This document shows, piece by piece, positions 54,727 through 63,482 of a stretch of 64,000 nt of DNA. The stretch is from Verrucomicrobiia bacterium (GTDB lineage: Bacteria > Verrucomicrobiota > Verrucomicrobiia > Palsa-1439): NCBI GenBank assembly GCA_022072455.1, contig JAJVHY010000003.1, positions 1 to 64,000 of the forward strand, read 5' to 3'. The position numbers were made by a program, and so were the translations under genes. Under the pieces are notes generated by a model. It saw only the letters and a program-made list of their open reading frames with translations. It searched no databases and was not told where the DNA came from. Within the stretch, counting starts at the first letter, position 1. Each line of letters opens with the position of its first letter.

Positions 54727-56180
54727 TCATCCAGCGGATAAATCGGGCGAGGCACGCGGCGCCACGGCAGACCGCGCACGTCCGACTGACCGGGACCGCG
54801 GGTATTGACGCGGATGACCTCCGAGGAAATCGGCGCGAAAAACTGGAAATTCGACGCCGTCTTGAGCACGGCCATCTTGTAGTCCTTCGGCTCGATGCCG
54901 AACGCCCGGTAAGCGTCGGGGACGTTACCGGCCGAGCCGCTTCGCTCGCTGATCATCAGTGTTGCCGGGCCGACGTCGAAGATGACTGTCTGCCCCTGAT
55001 CGAACGACGGCTGCTGGAAGACCGGCACGTTCACCTTCCCCGGCGCGATCTTGCGGACGCGCCCGGTCACGGTCAACGGCTGGAAGAATCCGCTCGTGCT
55101 GCCGCCGACCGGCAACGTGACTTGCGCGCCCACGCCGGCCGCGACGAGTTGGGCGACGGTCTGCGGTTCGATCAACGGCATGAGTGCGCGGCTCTGGATG
55201 CCGAGGCGCAAGATGGCTTCGAGAACGAGGTTGCTGTCCCCGGCCGCGCCGCCAAACACCGTGTCGCCGGTATCGCTCAGGACGACCACTCCCTTCGTTG
55301 CCGCGTCTGCTTGCCGGATCGCGTCGTCCACTGGAATGGAATCCATCTTCATGAACTCAGCGCGCATCGACCACGCGAGATCAGCGGACTCGTCCGCAAG
55401 CCGTTCCGCCAACGCTCGGTCGCCATCGGTGACGACGACCGTCGCCCAGCCGCCTTCCGCGACATCGAGCCACGGTTGCATCGGGTAATTGCCGACGTGC
55501 AGGACGCGCGGATCCGTTTCCATGGCCCGGGCTTGGTCGAACCAGATTTTCATCGGCCCGCGCGAAGTCAGGTATTGCTCCTGGTGCGTAATCAGCCGCA
55601 ATTTCCGCCACGCCATGACGGGCTTAACTTCGCCGCGCAGGATGCGCACGAGCATCTGTCCGGCAAGGCGGCCGGTATCATACTGGTCGTGCGGCTGGTG
55701 CCGGTGACCGACGATGGCATTGCTTAATGCGACCATCTGGCGCGTGATGTTGGCATGATGATCGAGCGAGAGAACCACCGGCAGATCCGGGCCGACAATC
55801 GCCCGGCACAGCGCCAGTTGCGCGCCTTCGACATCATCCACCCCCTCCGCCGCACACGCGCCGTGCAGGTGGATCGCCAGGGCATCGAGCTTGCCGGCGT
55901 GGCGGAGGCCGGCGACGATTTTTTCCTCGAAAAACAGCCGCGCGTCCGTCGTGATCCGTCCGCCCGCCATGCCCCAGGCGACGATGATGGGAATCCATTC
56001 CACGGCCAACCCAGCCGCCGCGACTGCATCGACGCACCCGCCGAACTGTCCGGTCCCGCGCATCTTGGCGAGACACTCCGCGCCTTCGTAAATGCCATAG
56101 CCGGCAAAGTCCGCGAGCGTGGCCGAATTGGGATTGAAGTCGTTGGTTTCTTGTCCGATTTGAAGGATTGCGATTCGCAT
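54705..56180 (-). CDS. M81 family metallopeptidase (MlrC-like)
   Basis: 491 aa. RIAILQIGQETNDFNP is the family start; VVLSLDHHANITRQMVAL and AIHLHGACAAEGVDD contain the zinc-binding Asp/His residues, and LSDTGDTVFGGAAGDSN is the second-domain block. MlrC finishes microcystin degradation in sphingomonads, but most relatives occur in sugar or amino-acid catabolic clusters with unknown substrates, as here. It follows the SDR gene after 3 bases. The end (EIASWRG) lies in the repeat that borders the TPR insertion. Confidence 0.9.
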   Translation of the reverse strand: MRIAILQIGQETNDFNPNSATLADFAGYGIYEGAECLAKMRGTGQFGGCVDAVAAAGLAVEWIPIIVAWGMAGGRITTDARLFFEEKIVAGLRHAGKLDALAIHLHGACAAEGVDDVEGAQLALCRAIVGPDLPVVLSLDHHANITRQMVALSNAIVGHRHQPHDQYDTGRLAGQMLVRILRGEVKPVMAWRKLRLITHQEQYLTSRGPMKIWFDQARAMETDPRVLHVGNYPMQPWLDVAEGGWATVVVTDGDRALAERLADESADLAWSMRAEFMKMDSIPVDDAIRQADAATKGVVVLSDTGDTVFGGAAGDSNLVLEAILRLGIQSRALMPLIEPQTVAQLVAAGVGAQVTLPVGGSTSGFFQPLTVTGRVRKIAPGKVNVPVFQQPSFDQGQTVIFDVGPATLMISERSGSAGNVPDAYRAFGIEPKDYKMAVLKTASNFQFFAPISSEVIRVNTRGPGQSDVRGLPWRRVPRPIYPLDEIASWRG

Positions 56181-56183
56181 GGA

Positions 56184-56939
56184 TTACCGGGGTGGAAAAT
56201 AGAGTGGGACGGATTGGCCGCCGTCCACGATGATGTTGGCGCCGGTCATGAACTTGCACCGGTCCGACGCCAGAAACGCCGCCGTCTCGCCGATGTCCTC
56301 CGGCAAGCCGAACCGGCCGTAGGGAATGTACGGCTTGTACTTCGCACGGTCGGCCTCGGACAGCGGCTCTTTCTCGACCGGCACGAAGCCGGGGCTGAGG
56401 GTGAGGACTTGGATGTTGTGCGGCGCGAGTTCGAACGCCAACGTGCGTGTCATCTGGTCAATCGCGCCTTTCGTCGAGACATACACGCTGCTGTTGCCGG
56501 TGACATTTTCTGTCTGGAACGTGGACACATTGATGATGCGGCCGTGTCCCTGCTTGAGCATCATGCGGGCGGCGCGTTGGGCACAGAAGAACGTGCCGCG
56601 CGCGTTGATGCCGTACACGCGCTCGAACATTGCCGGCGTCACTTCCAGAAATGGGCACCGCTCCGTCGTGCCGGCGTTGTTGACGAGGATGTCAAACGCG
56701 CCCGCGGCATCGAAGACCCGGTCGATCTCCTCGATCCGGCTGAGGTCGGCCTGGATGCCGGTCGCTTTGACTCCGTGGGCGCGCAACTGCGCCAACGCCG
56801 CGTCCATGCCGGCGGTGTTTTCCCGGCAAGTGATGATGAGGTCCGCGCCTTCCCGGGCGAACACCTTCGCGATCCCCAGCCCGATCCCACTGGAGGCGCC
56901 GGTCACAATCGCTTTCTTGCCTTCGAGCAGCTGGCTCAT
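56184..56939 (-). CDS. Short-chain dehydrogenase/reductase
   Basis: 251 aa. TGASSGIGLGIA (cofactor loop), ADLSRIEE, LVNNAGTTERC, INVSTF, and the catalytic Tyr-Lys in YVSTKGA. The C-terminal DGGQSVPLYFPP is usual for the gluconate or 2-deoxygluconate dehydrogenase-like SDRs. The start at 56939 overlaps the stop of the aminotransferase gene (ATGA). It probably oxidises a sugar acid or alcohol in the same pathway. Confidence 0.93.
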   Translation of the reverse strand: MSQLLEGKKAIVTGASSGIGLGIAKVFAREGADLIITCRENTAGMDAALAQLRAHGVKATGIQADLSRIEEIDRVFDAAGAFDILVNNAGTTERCPFLEVTPAMFERVYGINARGTFFCAQRAARMMLKQGHGRIINVSTFQTENVTGNSSVYVSTKGAIDQMTRTLAFELAPHNIQVLTLSPGFVPVEKEPLSEADRAKYKPYIPYGRFGLPEDIGETAAFLASDRCKFMTGANIIVDGGQSVPLYFPPR

Positions 56940-58249
56940 GCGATCTCCTTCAGGCACGTGTCGAGTCGGTTCAGGATTTCATCCACGTCAGCGTCAGTAT
57001 GAGCGGCGGAAATGCCGTGGTGGTAGCCGGCCCAGGTAAAGACGCCGGCAGCCATGGCGGACTGGAAAAACTTCCCGGTGCGCGCGCTGTCCCGGCTGTC
57101 CACCATCTCCCGGTAATTTGTCGGCTCACGATCCGCCCCGAACAGGAAACAGAACCGCGCGCCGGTTTGTGACAGCCAACATTTCACGCCGCGCTGGGCG
57201 ATGATCTGGCGCAGGCCGGCGCAAAGCCGGTCAGTACGCTGGAGCAAGTCGGGCCAGAAATCGGGCCGTGCGATCTCATCGAGAAACGCGTTGCAGGCGT
57301 GGATCGCGGTCGGATGCGCGAGGTAGGTGCCGGAGTGGCTGACTTTTCCCAGTGGCGACAGATGGTCCATGATCTCGGCGCGACCGGCGAACGCGCTCAA
57401 CGGCATCCCAGCGGCGAGGGCTTTGCCGAGCGTGCAGAGGTCGGGCGTCACGCCGAGGTGCGCTTGCATGCAGCCGGGGCCGGTGCGGAAGCCGGACAGA
57501 ATCTCGTCGAAGATGAGAACGATGCCGTGTTGCTTCGTCAAGGCGCGGACCGCTGCCAGAAAATCGGGGCGCGGGCGAATTCCGCCGGAGTTGAAGTTGA
57601 CCGGCTCCATGATGACGGCGGCAATCTCGGCGTGCCGGGCGCGGAGCGTTTTCTCCAGCGCGCCGGTATCGTTGAATGGGAGCACGACGATGTTTTTCTC
57701 GATATCGGCCGGCGCGCCTTGGGATTCGACGTAAAGCGCCGGCAAGCCTTGGCCGCGCGGTGGCCAGAAGTTGTATTGCAGATAATCGTTGAAGCCATGG
57801 AAGTGGCCCTCGAACTTGATGACCACGTCGCGCTTTGTGAACGCGCGCGCCAATTTGATGACCGCATACGTCGTTTCCGTCCCCGTTCCGGTAAAGCGCA
57901 CCTTTTCGGCGCAGGGAATGATTTTCACCAACTTACCTGCCGCGATACTGGCCGTTTCGGTTTCCATGGCGCACAAGATGCCGGCGGCGAGGGCGTCTTG
58001 GATTGCGGCGACGATTCGGGGGTGGCCGTGCCCGAGCAGCGCCGCGCCGAATGACGTGTGCAAATCCAGATACTCGTTGCCGTCCACGTCCGTGATGCGG
58101 CTGCCGGCCGCGCGCGCAGCGTAGAACGGGGTCGCGAACAGCGAGTTCGCCCGCGCGCCGGCAGTGACGCCACCGACGAGGCATTGCGAGGCGGCGGTGA
58201 AAATTCGGTGAGAGACAGAACCAGTTTGCATTCCCGGGGAAAATGTCAT
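56936..58249 (-). CDS. Class III aminotransferase (glutamate-1-semialdehyde aminomutase-like)
   Basis: 437 aa PLP enzyme. VDGNEYLDLHTSFGAALLGH (N-terminal family block), RFTGTGTETTYAVIKLARA (phosphate loop), IVLIFDEILSGFRTG with the PLP Asp, and TLGKALAAGMPLSAFAGR with the PLP Lys. GSA-aminomutase relatives in catabolic clusters transaminate odd sugars or amino acids, and the context argues against haem synthesis. The start used is the ATG at 58249; a GTG two codons earlier or an ATG six codons later are alternatives. It is first of the aminotransferase, SDR, M81 run and divergent from GH38. Confidence 0.9.
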   Translation of the reverse strand: MTFSPGMQTGSVSHRIFTAASQCLVGGVTAGARANSLFATPFYAARAAGSRITDVDGNEYLDLHTSFGAALLGHGHPRIVAAIQDALAAGILCAMETETASIAAGKLVKIIPCAEKVRFTGTGTETTYAVIKLARAFTKRDVVIKFEGHFHGFNDYLQYNFWPPRGQGLPALYVESQGAPADIEKNIVVLPFNDTGALEKTLRARHAEIAAVIMEPVNFNSGGIRPRPDFLAAVRALTKQHGIVLIFDEILSGFRTGPGCMQAHLGVTPDLCTLGKALAAGMPLSAFAGRAEIMDHLSPLGKVSHSGTYLAHPTAIHACNAFLDEIARPDFWPDLLQRTDRLCAGLRQIIAQRGVKCWLSQTGARFCFLFGADREPTNYREMVDSRDSARTGKFFQSAMAAGVFTWAGYHHGISAAHTDADVDEILNRLDTCLKEIA

Positions 58250-58322
58250 TCCCACAGGATGCCGGCAAGATTATTTCCGACAGGATTGACGCCCACTCGA
58301 CAACCCGCTATCGGTTGCCGCC

Positions 58323-60665
58323 ATGATCACCATCCATCTCATTGCGAATGCCCATCTCGACCCGGTCTGGCTCTGGGATTGGCGCGAGGGCCTCAACGAA
58401 GGCATCACCACGTGCCGGACGATGCTCGGCTTGATGGACGAGTTTCCGGAGTTCACCTTTATCCGAGGCGAGGCGGCAATTTATCAACACATCGAGCAGC
58501 ACGACCCGGTCACGTTCCGCCGAATCCAACGCGCCGTCCAAGCCGGGCGCTGGGAGATTGTCGGCGGCACCTACATCCAGCCCGACACCAATCTGCCGGC
58601 GACGGAGACGTTCCTCCGGCATTTCACCCGCGCGCAAAACTATTTCCAGACGAAATTCAACTTTACTCCGACGGTCGCGTGGGCGGCGGATTCGTTTGGG
58701 CATAGCGGCGGGTTGCCGGACATTCTCGCGGCGGCCGGCATGCGAGGCTTCGTCTTTACCCGCCCGGCCGAAGCCCAATGTCATCTCCCCGCGCCGGTGT
58801 TCCGCTGGGAAGGCGTGGGTGGCGGCAGTGTGATGGCGTACCGGCCGCCGGATGGCAATTATCTTACTGAACGCGTTGAGATGCCGGCGCGGCTCGATCT
58901 TTGCGTCCACAGTGCGCAGAAACACCGGCTGGCGCATGTCGCCTGTTTCTACGGCCTCGGCAATCACGGGGGCGGGGCGACGCGCCGGCAGTTGGGGGAG
59001 ATTCGCGAGTGGGCGGCCCGGCATCCGGAAGTCCGGGTGATCCATTCCGGGTTGCATCGATTGCTCCAGGCGGTGAGGACGCGGAATTTGCCGGTGCATC
59101 GGGGTGAATTAAATTTCTGCAACCGGGGCTGCTACTCATCTGCCGCGCGGTTGAAGTTCGCTTACCGGAAAGCCGAGGCGCTCGTGAGTCGCGCGGAAAC
59201 GACCGGGGCGGCCATCAGCGCCGCACTGGGCGGTCCGCCGCCAAATCTCCGGGAAGCTTGGGACGCGGTCTTGTTTAATTCGTTCCACGACATTTTACCG
59301 GGGTCGAGCATCGAACGCGGGTTGGAGGATCAGTTGCAGTGGGTGAACAGTGCGCTGTATCAGAGCCAGCGCGCCGAGCTGACTGCACTCAACACCCTCG
59401 CCGCGCACGTCGATACCACCGTGCCCAAGGTCACCGGCGACCAGCCGACGGCGGTGCCGTTTCTGGTGTGGAATCCGCAGCCGCATGAATTTATCGGGCA
59501 CATTGAGTTGGAGGCGGCGCTCGATTACCGGCCGTTGTTCCAGTATCAGCATCGGCCCGACGAGATTCCGGTGGAAGTCCGCGGGGCGGATGGGCGGCGG
59601 TTGCCGTTTCAAGTCATCGCGCACGAACATAATTTTTATCCGACGTTTTATCCGTGGCGAAAGCGGGTGGTGGTGCCGGTGAAACTTCCCGCGTTGGGAT
59701 GGAATGTGATTTCGGTCGGGTACGTTGAGGGCGCAACGCAACGGCCCCGGCCGGCGGTCAAGTTGCCGGTGCGGATTGCCGGCAACGAGATTCGGTTGTG
59801 GGAAAAGATTCGCCTGAGCGCGGTGACGGTTGAGGATCCGTGGGGTTCGTGGGGCGGGATCAACGAGGAGCCGGAGTCGTTTGAGTTGTCGAAAGTCCGG
59901 CACCGCTGGAAGGTGACGCGCCGGCAAGTGGTGGAGACGGGGCCGGAATGTACGACATTGTGGATGGAAATGACCGGTGGACAATCCCGGTTGGAGCTGC
60001 ATTTCACGCAATACCGGGGGCGCGCGGCCTTGGATGTTCAAGCCCGCGTGGTTTGGAACGACCGGAGCGCGCGGTTGAAGCTGGCTTTCGCCGGTCTGCC
60101 TGCCGGTGAGGCGGAGTTCGAGGTGCCGGGCGGCGCGATCAGGCGCGGGCCGGCCGGGGAAGTGCCCGGCGGGCGGTGGGTGCGGGTCGGCAATTTTGGT
60201 TTCGCGAGCGATGCGCTTTACAACTTCGACACGCAACCCGGTGTGTTCCGGACGACGGTGGTGCGGGGGGCGCGGTTTGCCGCCGGGGAGGAACATCCTG
60301 AACCGTGGAAGGCGACGATGGATCAGGGGGAGTTGAAGTTTCGGTTTTTGGTCACGCCGGTGGCCGGGCAATTGGCGCGATTGGCGCAGGAATTGGAGCA
60401 GCCGCCAATTGCGCAGACGGTGTCCGCCAAACCCGGCAAGTTGGCGCGGGTGGGTTCGTTGGTGGAGTTGCCGGCGGGGGTGCGATTGCTGGCATTGAAG
60501 CCGGCGGAAGATGGGCGGGGTTGGATTTTGCGGGTGCAAGGGACTGGTAGAAACTGCACGTGGCTGGGACAGCGGTTGCGCTTGCCGACGACCGGGATTG
60601 CGACGTGGCGGTTGGTGCGGGCGGGGACGAAATGGAAGGCTTCATTGACGACGGTAACTGGGTAA
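58323..60665 (+). CDS. GH38 alpha-mannosidase
   Basis: 780 aa. The N-terminal catalytic domain starts IHLIANAHLDPVWLWDWREG with the zinc-binding His-x-Asp, and TVAWAADSFGHSGGLPDILA carries the nucleophile Asp. VLFNSFHDILPGSSI is the later His-Asp zinc pair. The middle and C-terminal domains are the beta-sandwiches normal for GH38. It removes alpha-mannose residues from glycans; no signal peptide is seen, so it works on imported oligosaccharides. It is divergent from the aminotransferase/SDR/M81 genes with about 70 bases between, implying one regulated glycan locus. Confidence 0.93.
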   Translation: MITIHLIANAHLDPVWLWDWREGLNEGITTCRTMLGLMDEFPEFTFIRGEAAIYQHIEQHDPVTFRRIQRAVQAGRWEIVGGTYIQPDTNLPATETFLRHFTRAQNYFQTKFNFTPTVAWAADSFGHSGGLPDILAAAGMRGFVFTRPAEAQCHLPAPVFRWEGVGGGSVMAYRPPDGNYLTERVEMPARLDLCVHSAQKHRLAHVACFYGLGNHGGGATRRQLGEIREWAARHPEVRVIHSGLHRLLQAVRTRNLPVHRGELNFCNRGCYSSAARLKFAYRKAEALVSRAETTGAAISAALGGPPPNLREAWDAVLFNSFHDILPGSSIERGLEDQLQWVNSALYQSQRAELTALNTLAAHVDTTVPKVTGDQPTAVPFLVWNPQPHEFIGHIELEAALDYRPLFQYQHRPDEIPVEVRGADGRRLPFQVIAHEHNFYPTFYPWRKRVVVPVKLPALGWNVISVGYVEGATQRPRPAVKLPVRIAGNEIRLWEKIRLSAVTVEDPWGSWGGINEEPESFELSKVRHRWKVTRRQVVETGPECTTLWMEMTGGQSRLELHFTQYRGRAALDVQARVVWNDRSARLKLAFAGLPAGEAEFEVPGGAIRRGPAGEVPGGRWVRVGNFGFASDALYNFDTQPGVFRTTVVRGARFAAGEEHPEPWKATMDQGELKFRFLVTPVAGQLARLAQELEQPPIAQTVSAKPGKLARVGSLVELPAGVRLLALKPAEDGRGWILRVQGTGRNCTWLGQRLRLPTTGIATWRLVRAGTKWKASLTTVTG

Positions 60666-60697
60666 CCACGAACTTGTCCGCCAAAGGCTTGGCGACG

Positions 60698-60715
60698 GTG
60701 GAAATGCACGAAAGG
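60698..60715. repeat. AATGCACGAAAGG-type repeat, left of hicBA
   Basis: GTGGAAATGCACGAAAGG in the gap between GH38 and hicB. The 13-base core (60703-60715) recurs exactly at 61262-61274 on the other side of the hicBA pair. Such CCACGAAATGCACGAAA-like tracts are often dispersed in genomes of this kind (recollection). Confidence 0.6.
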
Positions 60716-60793
60716 ATGCGAAAGACGACGTGAAAAACACGGCTGGTCGGTAAATGGCTTGTTTTGCACTTTTTTTTCGATGATAGTTTGCCC

Positions 60794-61000
60794 ATGGAAA
60801 TCGTTTTCAGTGTGACTCAGGAAAATGATGGCGGATTTGTCGCTGAATGTTTGTCGCACGACATTTTCACGCAAGGCGACACATGGGAGCAATTGCGCGC
60901 GAATGTCCGGGAAGCGGTGAGTGCGTATTTTTTCGACCAGCCAAAACCCAGCGCTGTGCGCTTGCATTTGGTGCGGGATGAGTTGCTCGCCGGCGGATGA
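60794..61000 (+). CDS. hicB: HicB-family antitoxin
   Basis: 68 aa. MEIVFSVTQENDGGFVAECL then SHDIFTQGDTWEQLRANVRE is the HicB partial-Rossmann pattern (strand, G-G-F-V-A, G-x-T, helix). No separate DNA-binding domain is present, as in short HicB forms. It neutralises HicA. Its TGA overlaps the natural hicA ATG as ATGA. Order hicB then hicA is the reverse of the commonest arrangement but occurs. Confidence 0.85.
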   Translation: MEIVFSVTQENDGGFVAECLSHDIFTQGDTWEQLRANVREAVSAYFFDQPKPSAVRLHLVRDELLAGG

Positions 61001-61235
61001 AGTTGCCCGGGATCTGGGCGGGGCGGAGTTGGTCAAACTGCTCTGTAAACACCATGGCTACCAGCGCATCAATCAGGAAGGAAGTCATATTATCCTCCAA
61101 ACTGATTCACCACAGTCACACCGTTTGGTTGTACCCGACCACCAACCGTTGCGCACCGGCACCCTCAACGCAATCTTGCGCGCCGTGGCAATGACCAAGG
61201 GGATTACCAAGGATGAAGTTCTGAATCCACGTTAG
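60997..61235 (+). pseudogene. hicA: HicA toxin gene with one-base frameshift
   Basis: From the ATG coupled to hicB the frame reads MKLPGIWAG and fails. One base more in the CCCGGG at 61006-61011 gives MKLPRDLGGAELVKLL, the standard HicA start. The other frame then continues perfectly: CKHHGYQRINQEGSHIILQ with the catalytic His in GSHI, VVPDHQPLRTGTLNAILRAV, and LNPR at the end. HicA is an mRNA-cleaving double-stranded-RNA-binding toxin. As written it is not translatable from its normal start. Either the toxin is disabled or the assembly lost one C. Confidence 0.82.
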
Positions 61236-61707
61236 TTTTGGCGGCGACTGCGAAACCACGGAATGCACGAAAGGGCACGGAAGTCAGAGGGTAAGGAACT
61301 GCGGATTACGCGGATGGCGCGGATGGGCGGGCAACCGGGCGCAGCACCCCACGCGTTCCATTTGCCGGTCGGGAAAATCAACAGTTTCGTGTGCAAGCCA
61401 TACAGCGCAAGGGTCTGAATTGGCGTGCCCCGCGTCGTCCAAATGCCATTGTCCATGGCGTGCTATTGGCGTTCATCCGAATCGGAAAGATCGACTCGAC
61501 CCCGGGCTGTGACCCGTAGCACACCGGAAACCGCCCATAGTCCGTGCCAAAACTGTGGGCGACCACGCCCCATTGGCGGAGGTTGGAGCGGCAGACGCTG
61601 CGCCGTCCGGTCTTGCGAGCCGTGGTCAACGCCGGTAACAGGAACGCGGCCAAGATTGCGACAATGACAATCACCACCAACAACTCGATCCGCGTAAAGC
61701 ATCGCAT
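61232..61707 (-). pseudogene. Decayed prepilin-type gene
   Basis: From the ATG at 61707 the frame gives MRCFTRIELLVVIVIVAILA, a prepilin helix, then RRSVCRSNLRQWGVVAHSF as in the family. After about residue 85 it derails. A one-base shift near 61450 recovers NGIWTTRGTPIQTLALYGLH then TKLLIFPTGKW, a natural continuation. The C-terminal DGHV motif is absent and the frame runs into repeat sequence near 61253-61282. Note also FTRIELL in place of FTLIELL. It is a truncated, frameshifted relic next to an intact copy at 61760-62584. Confidence 0.72.
61253..61282. repeat. AATGCACGAAAGG-type repeat, right of hicBA
   Basis: Tract containing AACCACGGAATGCACGAAAGG and then GCACGGAA, sharing an exact 13-base core with 60703-60715. 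It lies at the point where the decayed prepilin frame loses family similarity, so insertion or recombination here probably removed that gene's end. Confidence 0.6.
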
Positions 61708-61759
61708 GGTCGCTGTTGACGTGGTGCGGTGCGCTTTCAAAAGCCTCCGGTTGGCTAGA

Positions 61760-62584
61760 TCAGAAATCTCCAGAGAAGGCGGCCCCTCGGTTGATCGGCC
61801 AGTGCAGCCACGTGCGGCGCGCTCCGTTATACGCCAGGTACCGGATCCCCGGCCAAAAGTTCCGGCCGTCGCGGCCTTCAACGTGACCGTCGAAAAACAG
61901 TCCGTTCTGGGCAGTGCCATGGCGCAGTTCCGTGGCCCCGGTCACTCCGTAGTAGTCCACTTCGTGCATGAACGGGCTGCGGTGACTGGTCACGCTGTCC
62001 CCGATCCACAACCCGCGGTCCTGATAATCAATGAGGCTCATCCGAAAAGGTTTCGGCTCTTGCAGGCTGTATTGTTGCCAGATCGTTCCATTCAACGGCG
62101 CGCCAAGCCACGTGGTTGGCATGAAGAACCGCGACATCTGATAGCCGATCACCGGGCCGTAACCGCCGGGGATGGCGCCTTTGAACTTGGGACAATCGAA
62201 AATCGCCGCCGGCAAGTATTGATTGTCCACCAACAGATCGGCATACATCGGCGCGGAGGTGGCGGCCTGCGCGGGTGTGTTGCCGGAATGTTGCCAGCGG
62301 CTATACGGCGGTGCCGCCGCCAGCGCCGTTGTGCTCAGGACGGGCGGCGGGGAGTAGTCCGAGTTGTCGCTGCTGTAGTGCGCCGTCGCCAGTCCGATCT
62401 GTCGCAGATTGCTCTGGCAGACGACGGCGTAGGCCCGGTCGCGCGAACTGCGCAATGCCGGCAACAACAACGCCGCCAATACCGCGATGATCGCGATGAC
62501 CACCAACAACTCGATCAGCGTGAATGCTATCTGCGATCTGGCAGCCCGCGAGCGTTGAAGCGTCGACTTCACTGTCGCCCGCAA
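61760..62584 (-). CDS. Prepilin-type protein (H-X9-DG family)
   Basis: 274 aa. [20 protein letters not shown] is the prepilin segment; [20 protein letters not shown] is the family block, and [20 protein letters not shown] gives the H-to-DGHV motif. The leader before the cleavage site is long (about 19 residues). The start shown is a TTG with GGAG four bases upstream; a GTG four codons later is an alternative. It lies directly upstream of the decayed prepilin on the same strand, so the two may be tandem duplicates. Confidence 0.85.
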   Translation of the reverse strand: MRATVKSTLQRSRAARSQIAFTLIELLVVIAIIAVLAALLLPALRSSRDRAYAVVCQSNLRQIGLATAHYSSDNSDYSPPPVLSTTALAAAPPYSRWQHSGNTPAQAATSAPMYADLLVDNQYLPAAIFDCPKFKGAIPGGYGPVIGYQMSRFFMPTTWLGAPLNGTIWQQYSLQEPKPFRMSLIDYQDRGLWIGDSVTSHRSPFMHEVDYYGVTGATELRHGTAQNGLFFDGHVEGRDGRNFWPGIRYLAYNGARRTWLHWPINRGAAFSGDF

Positions 62585-62691
62585 CCTACTCCGTTTCCGC
62601 TGGCGTGACTTGGGTTATTTGGTTTCAATATGTCGTTTTTTCGGCGGAGCCAAACGAACTGGAAGTAAACCGCGATAGGCAACGTAGGTGG

Positions 62692-62710
62692 CACGGACGT
62701 CCCGTCCGTG
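62692..62710. repeat. Perfect palindrome in the 62.6-62.8 kb gap
   Basis: CACGGACGTCCCGTCCGTG: 8-base perfect stem with a TCC loop, in the gap between divergent genes. It is followed by a GCGGGCGGGACGCCAGC-type segment. Together they resemble a dispersed intergenic repeat; the count elsewhere in the genome is unknown. The rest of the 235-base gap shows nothing else I can support. Confidence 0.75.
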
Positions 62711-62819
62711 ATTCGTCCGATGGATTCGCGGCGGCAGCGGGCGGGACGCCAGCTATCCTTGGGTGATCGCGGCTATCTCTTCGCTTGAGCTTGCCGGCGG
62801 GCGGGACTATGAAAGGCGC

Positions 62820-63482
62820 ATGAAATCCCGGCAAATGATTCTGGTGGTGGTGGCGGTGGTCTCACTCATTGTTGCGGGTGTCGTGATCGGCAAACGGTAT
62901 CTTAAGCCGAGTGGACCGGGAAAATTTGGCATTGGAGTCGTTGGCGAGGTGGCGGCAGAGGAAATCGTGCGGCTATTGGGTGGCCGAGGGCAAGTCGTGG
63001 TGGTCTTTCTGAATCCCAAATCCACCGGTTTGAAGGGGCCGGAACGGATCGTTCAAAAGCTCGAGTCACGGTTGAAACGGGAGCCGGGGTTGCAATTGCT
63101 GCCGCGGGAGTCGGTTTCGGCAGTGGAGCCAAATTCATCGCGCCGGTGCGCCGAGTTGGTGCGGCAATACTCCAATGTGGACGCCGTGGTCTTGGTCGGC
63201 GGTGTGGGGCAGGTGTATGCGCACGATTTTGCGGAGTTGGCAGGTTCAAGTCGCAAACTGGTGAGCATTTTGGCGTTTGGTTTGGCGGAGAGCCGCGACT
63301 TGTTGCAACAGTCGGTTTTATCCTTGGCGATTGTTGATCATCCCGAGCCGCCGCCCGTCTTAGCTGACGGGCCGAGCGGTCAGGAATGGTTTGCGGCCCG
63401 GTACTTGGCGCTAACGCCGCAGACAGCCGGGCAAATCCAGATTCAACCGCCGCCGGCTACAAGGGATTCTGGACCGAATTAG
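62820..63482 (+). CDS. Membrane-anchored protein of unknown function
   Basis: 220 aa from the ATG at 62820, which has an AAAGG site and starts a clean anchor: KSRQMILVVVAVVSLIVAGV. The rest is an alpha/beta domain with a Rossmann-like feel (KFGIGVVGEVAAEEIVRLLG, VDAVVLVGGVGQVYAHDFAE) and a Pro-rich tail. It resembles the ligand-binding half of periplasmic proteins, but I recognise no family. Its end overlaps the next gene on the other strand by 26 bases. Confidence 0.65.
   Translation: MKSRQMILVVVAVVSLIVAGVVIGKRYLKPSGPGKFGIGVVGEVAAEEIVRLLGGRGQVVVVFLNPKSTGLKGPERIVQKLESRLKREPGLQLLPRESVSAVEPNSSRRCAELVRQYSNVDAVVLVGGVGQVYAHDFAELAGSSRKLVSILAFGLAESRDLLQQSVLSLAIVDHPEPPPVLADGPSGQEWFAARYLALTPQTAGQIQIQPPPATRDSGPN

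Noticed and set aside
59295-60539. A 414-codon reverse frame inside the GH38 gene
   Set aside because: Pro/Arg/His-rich antisense frame with no family resemblance.
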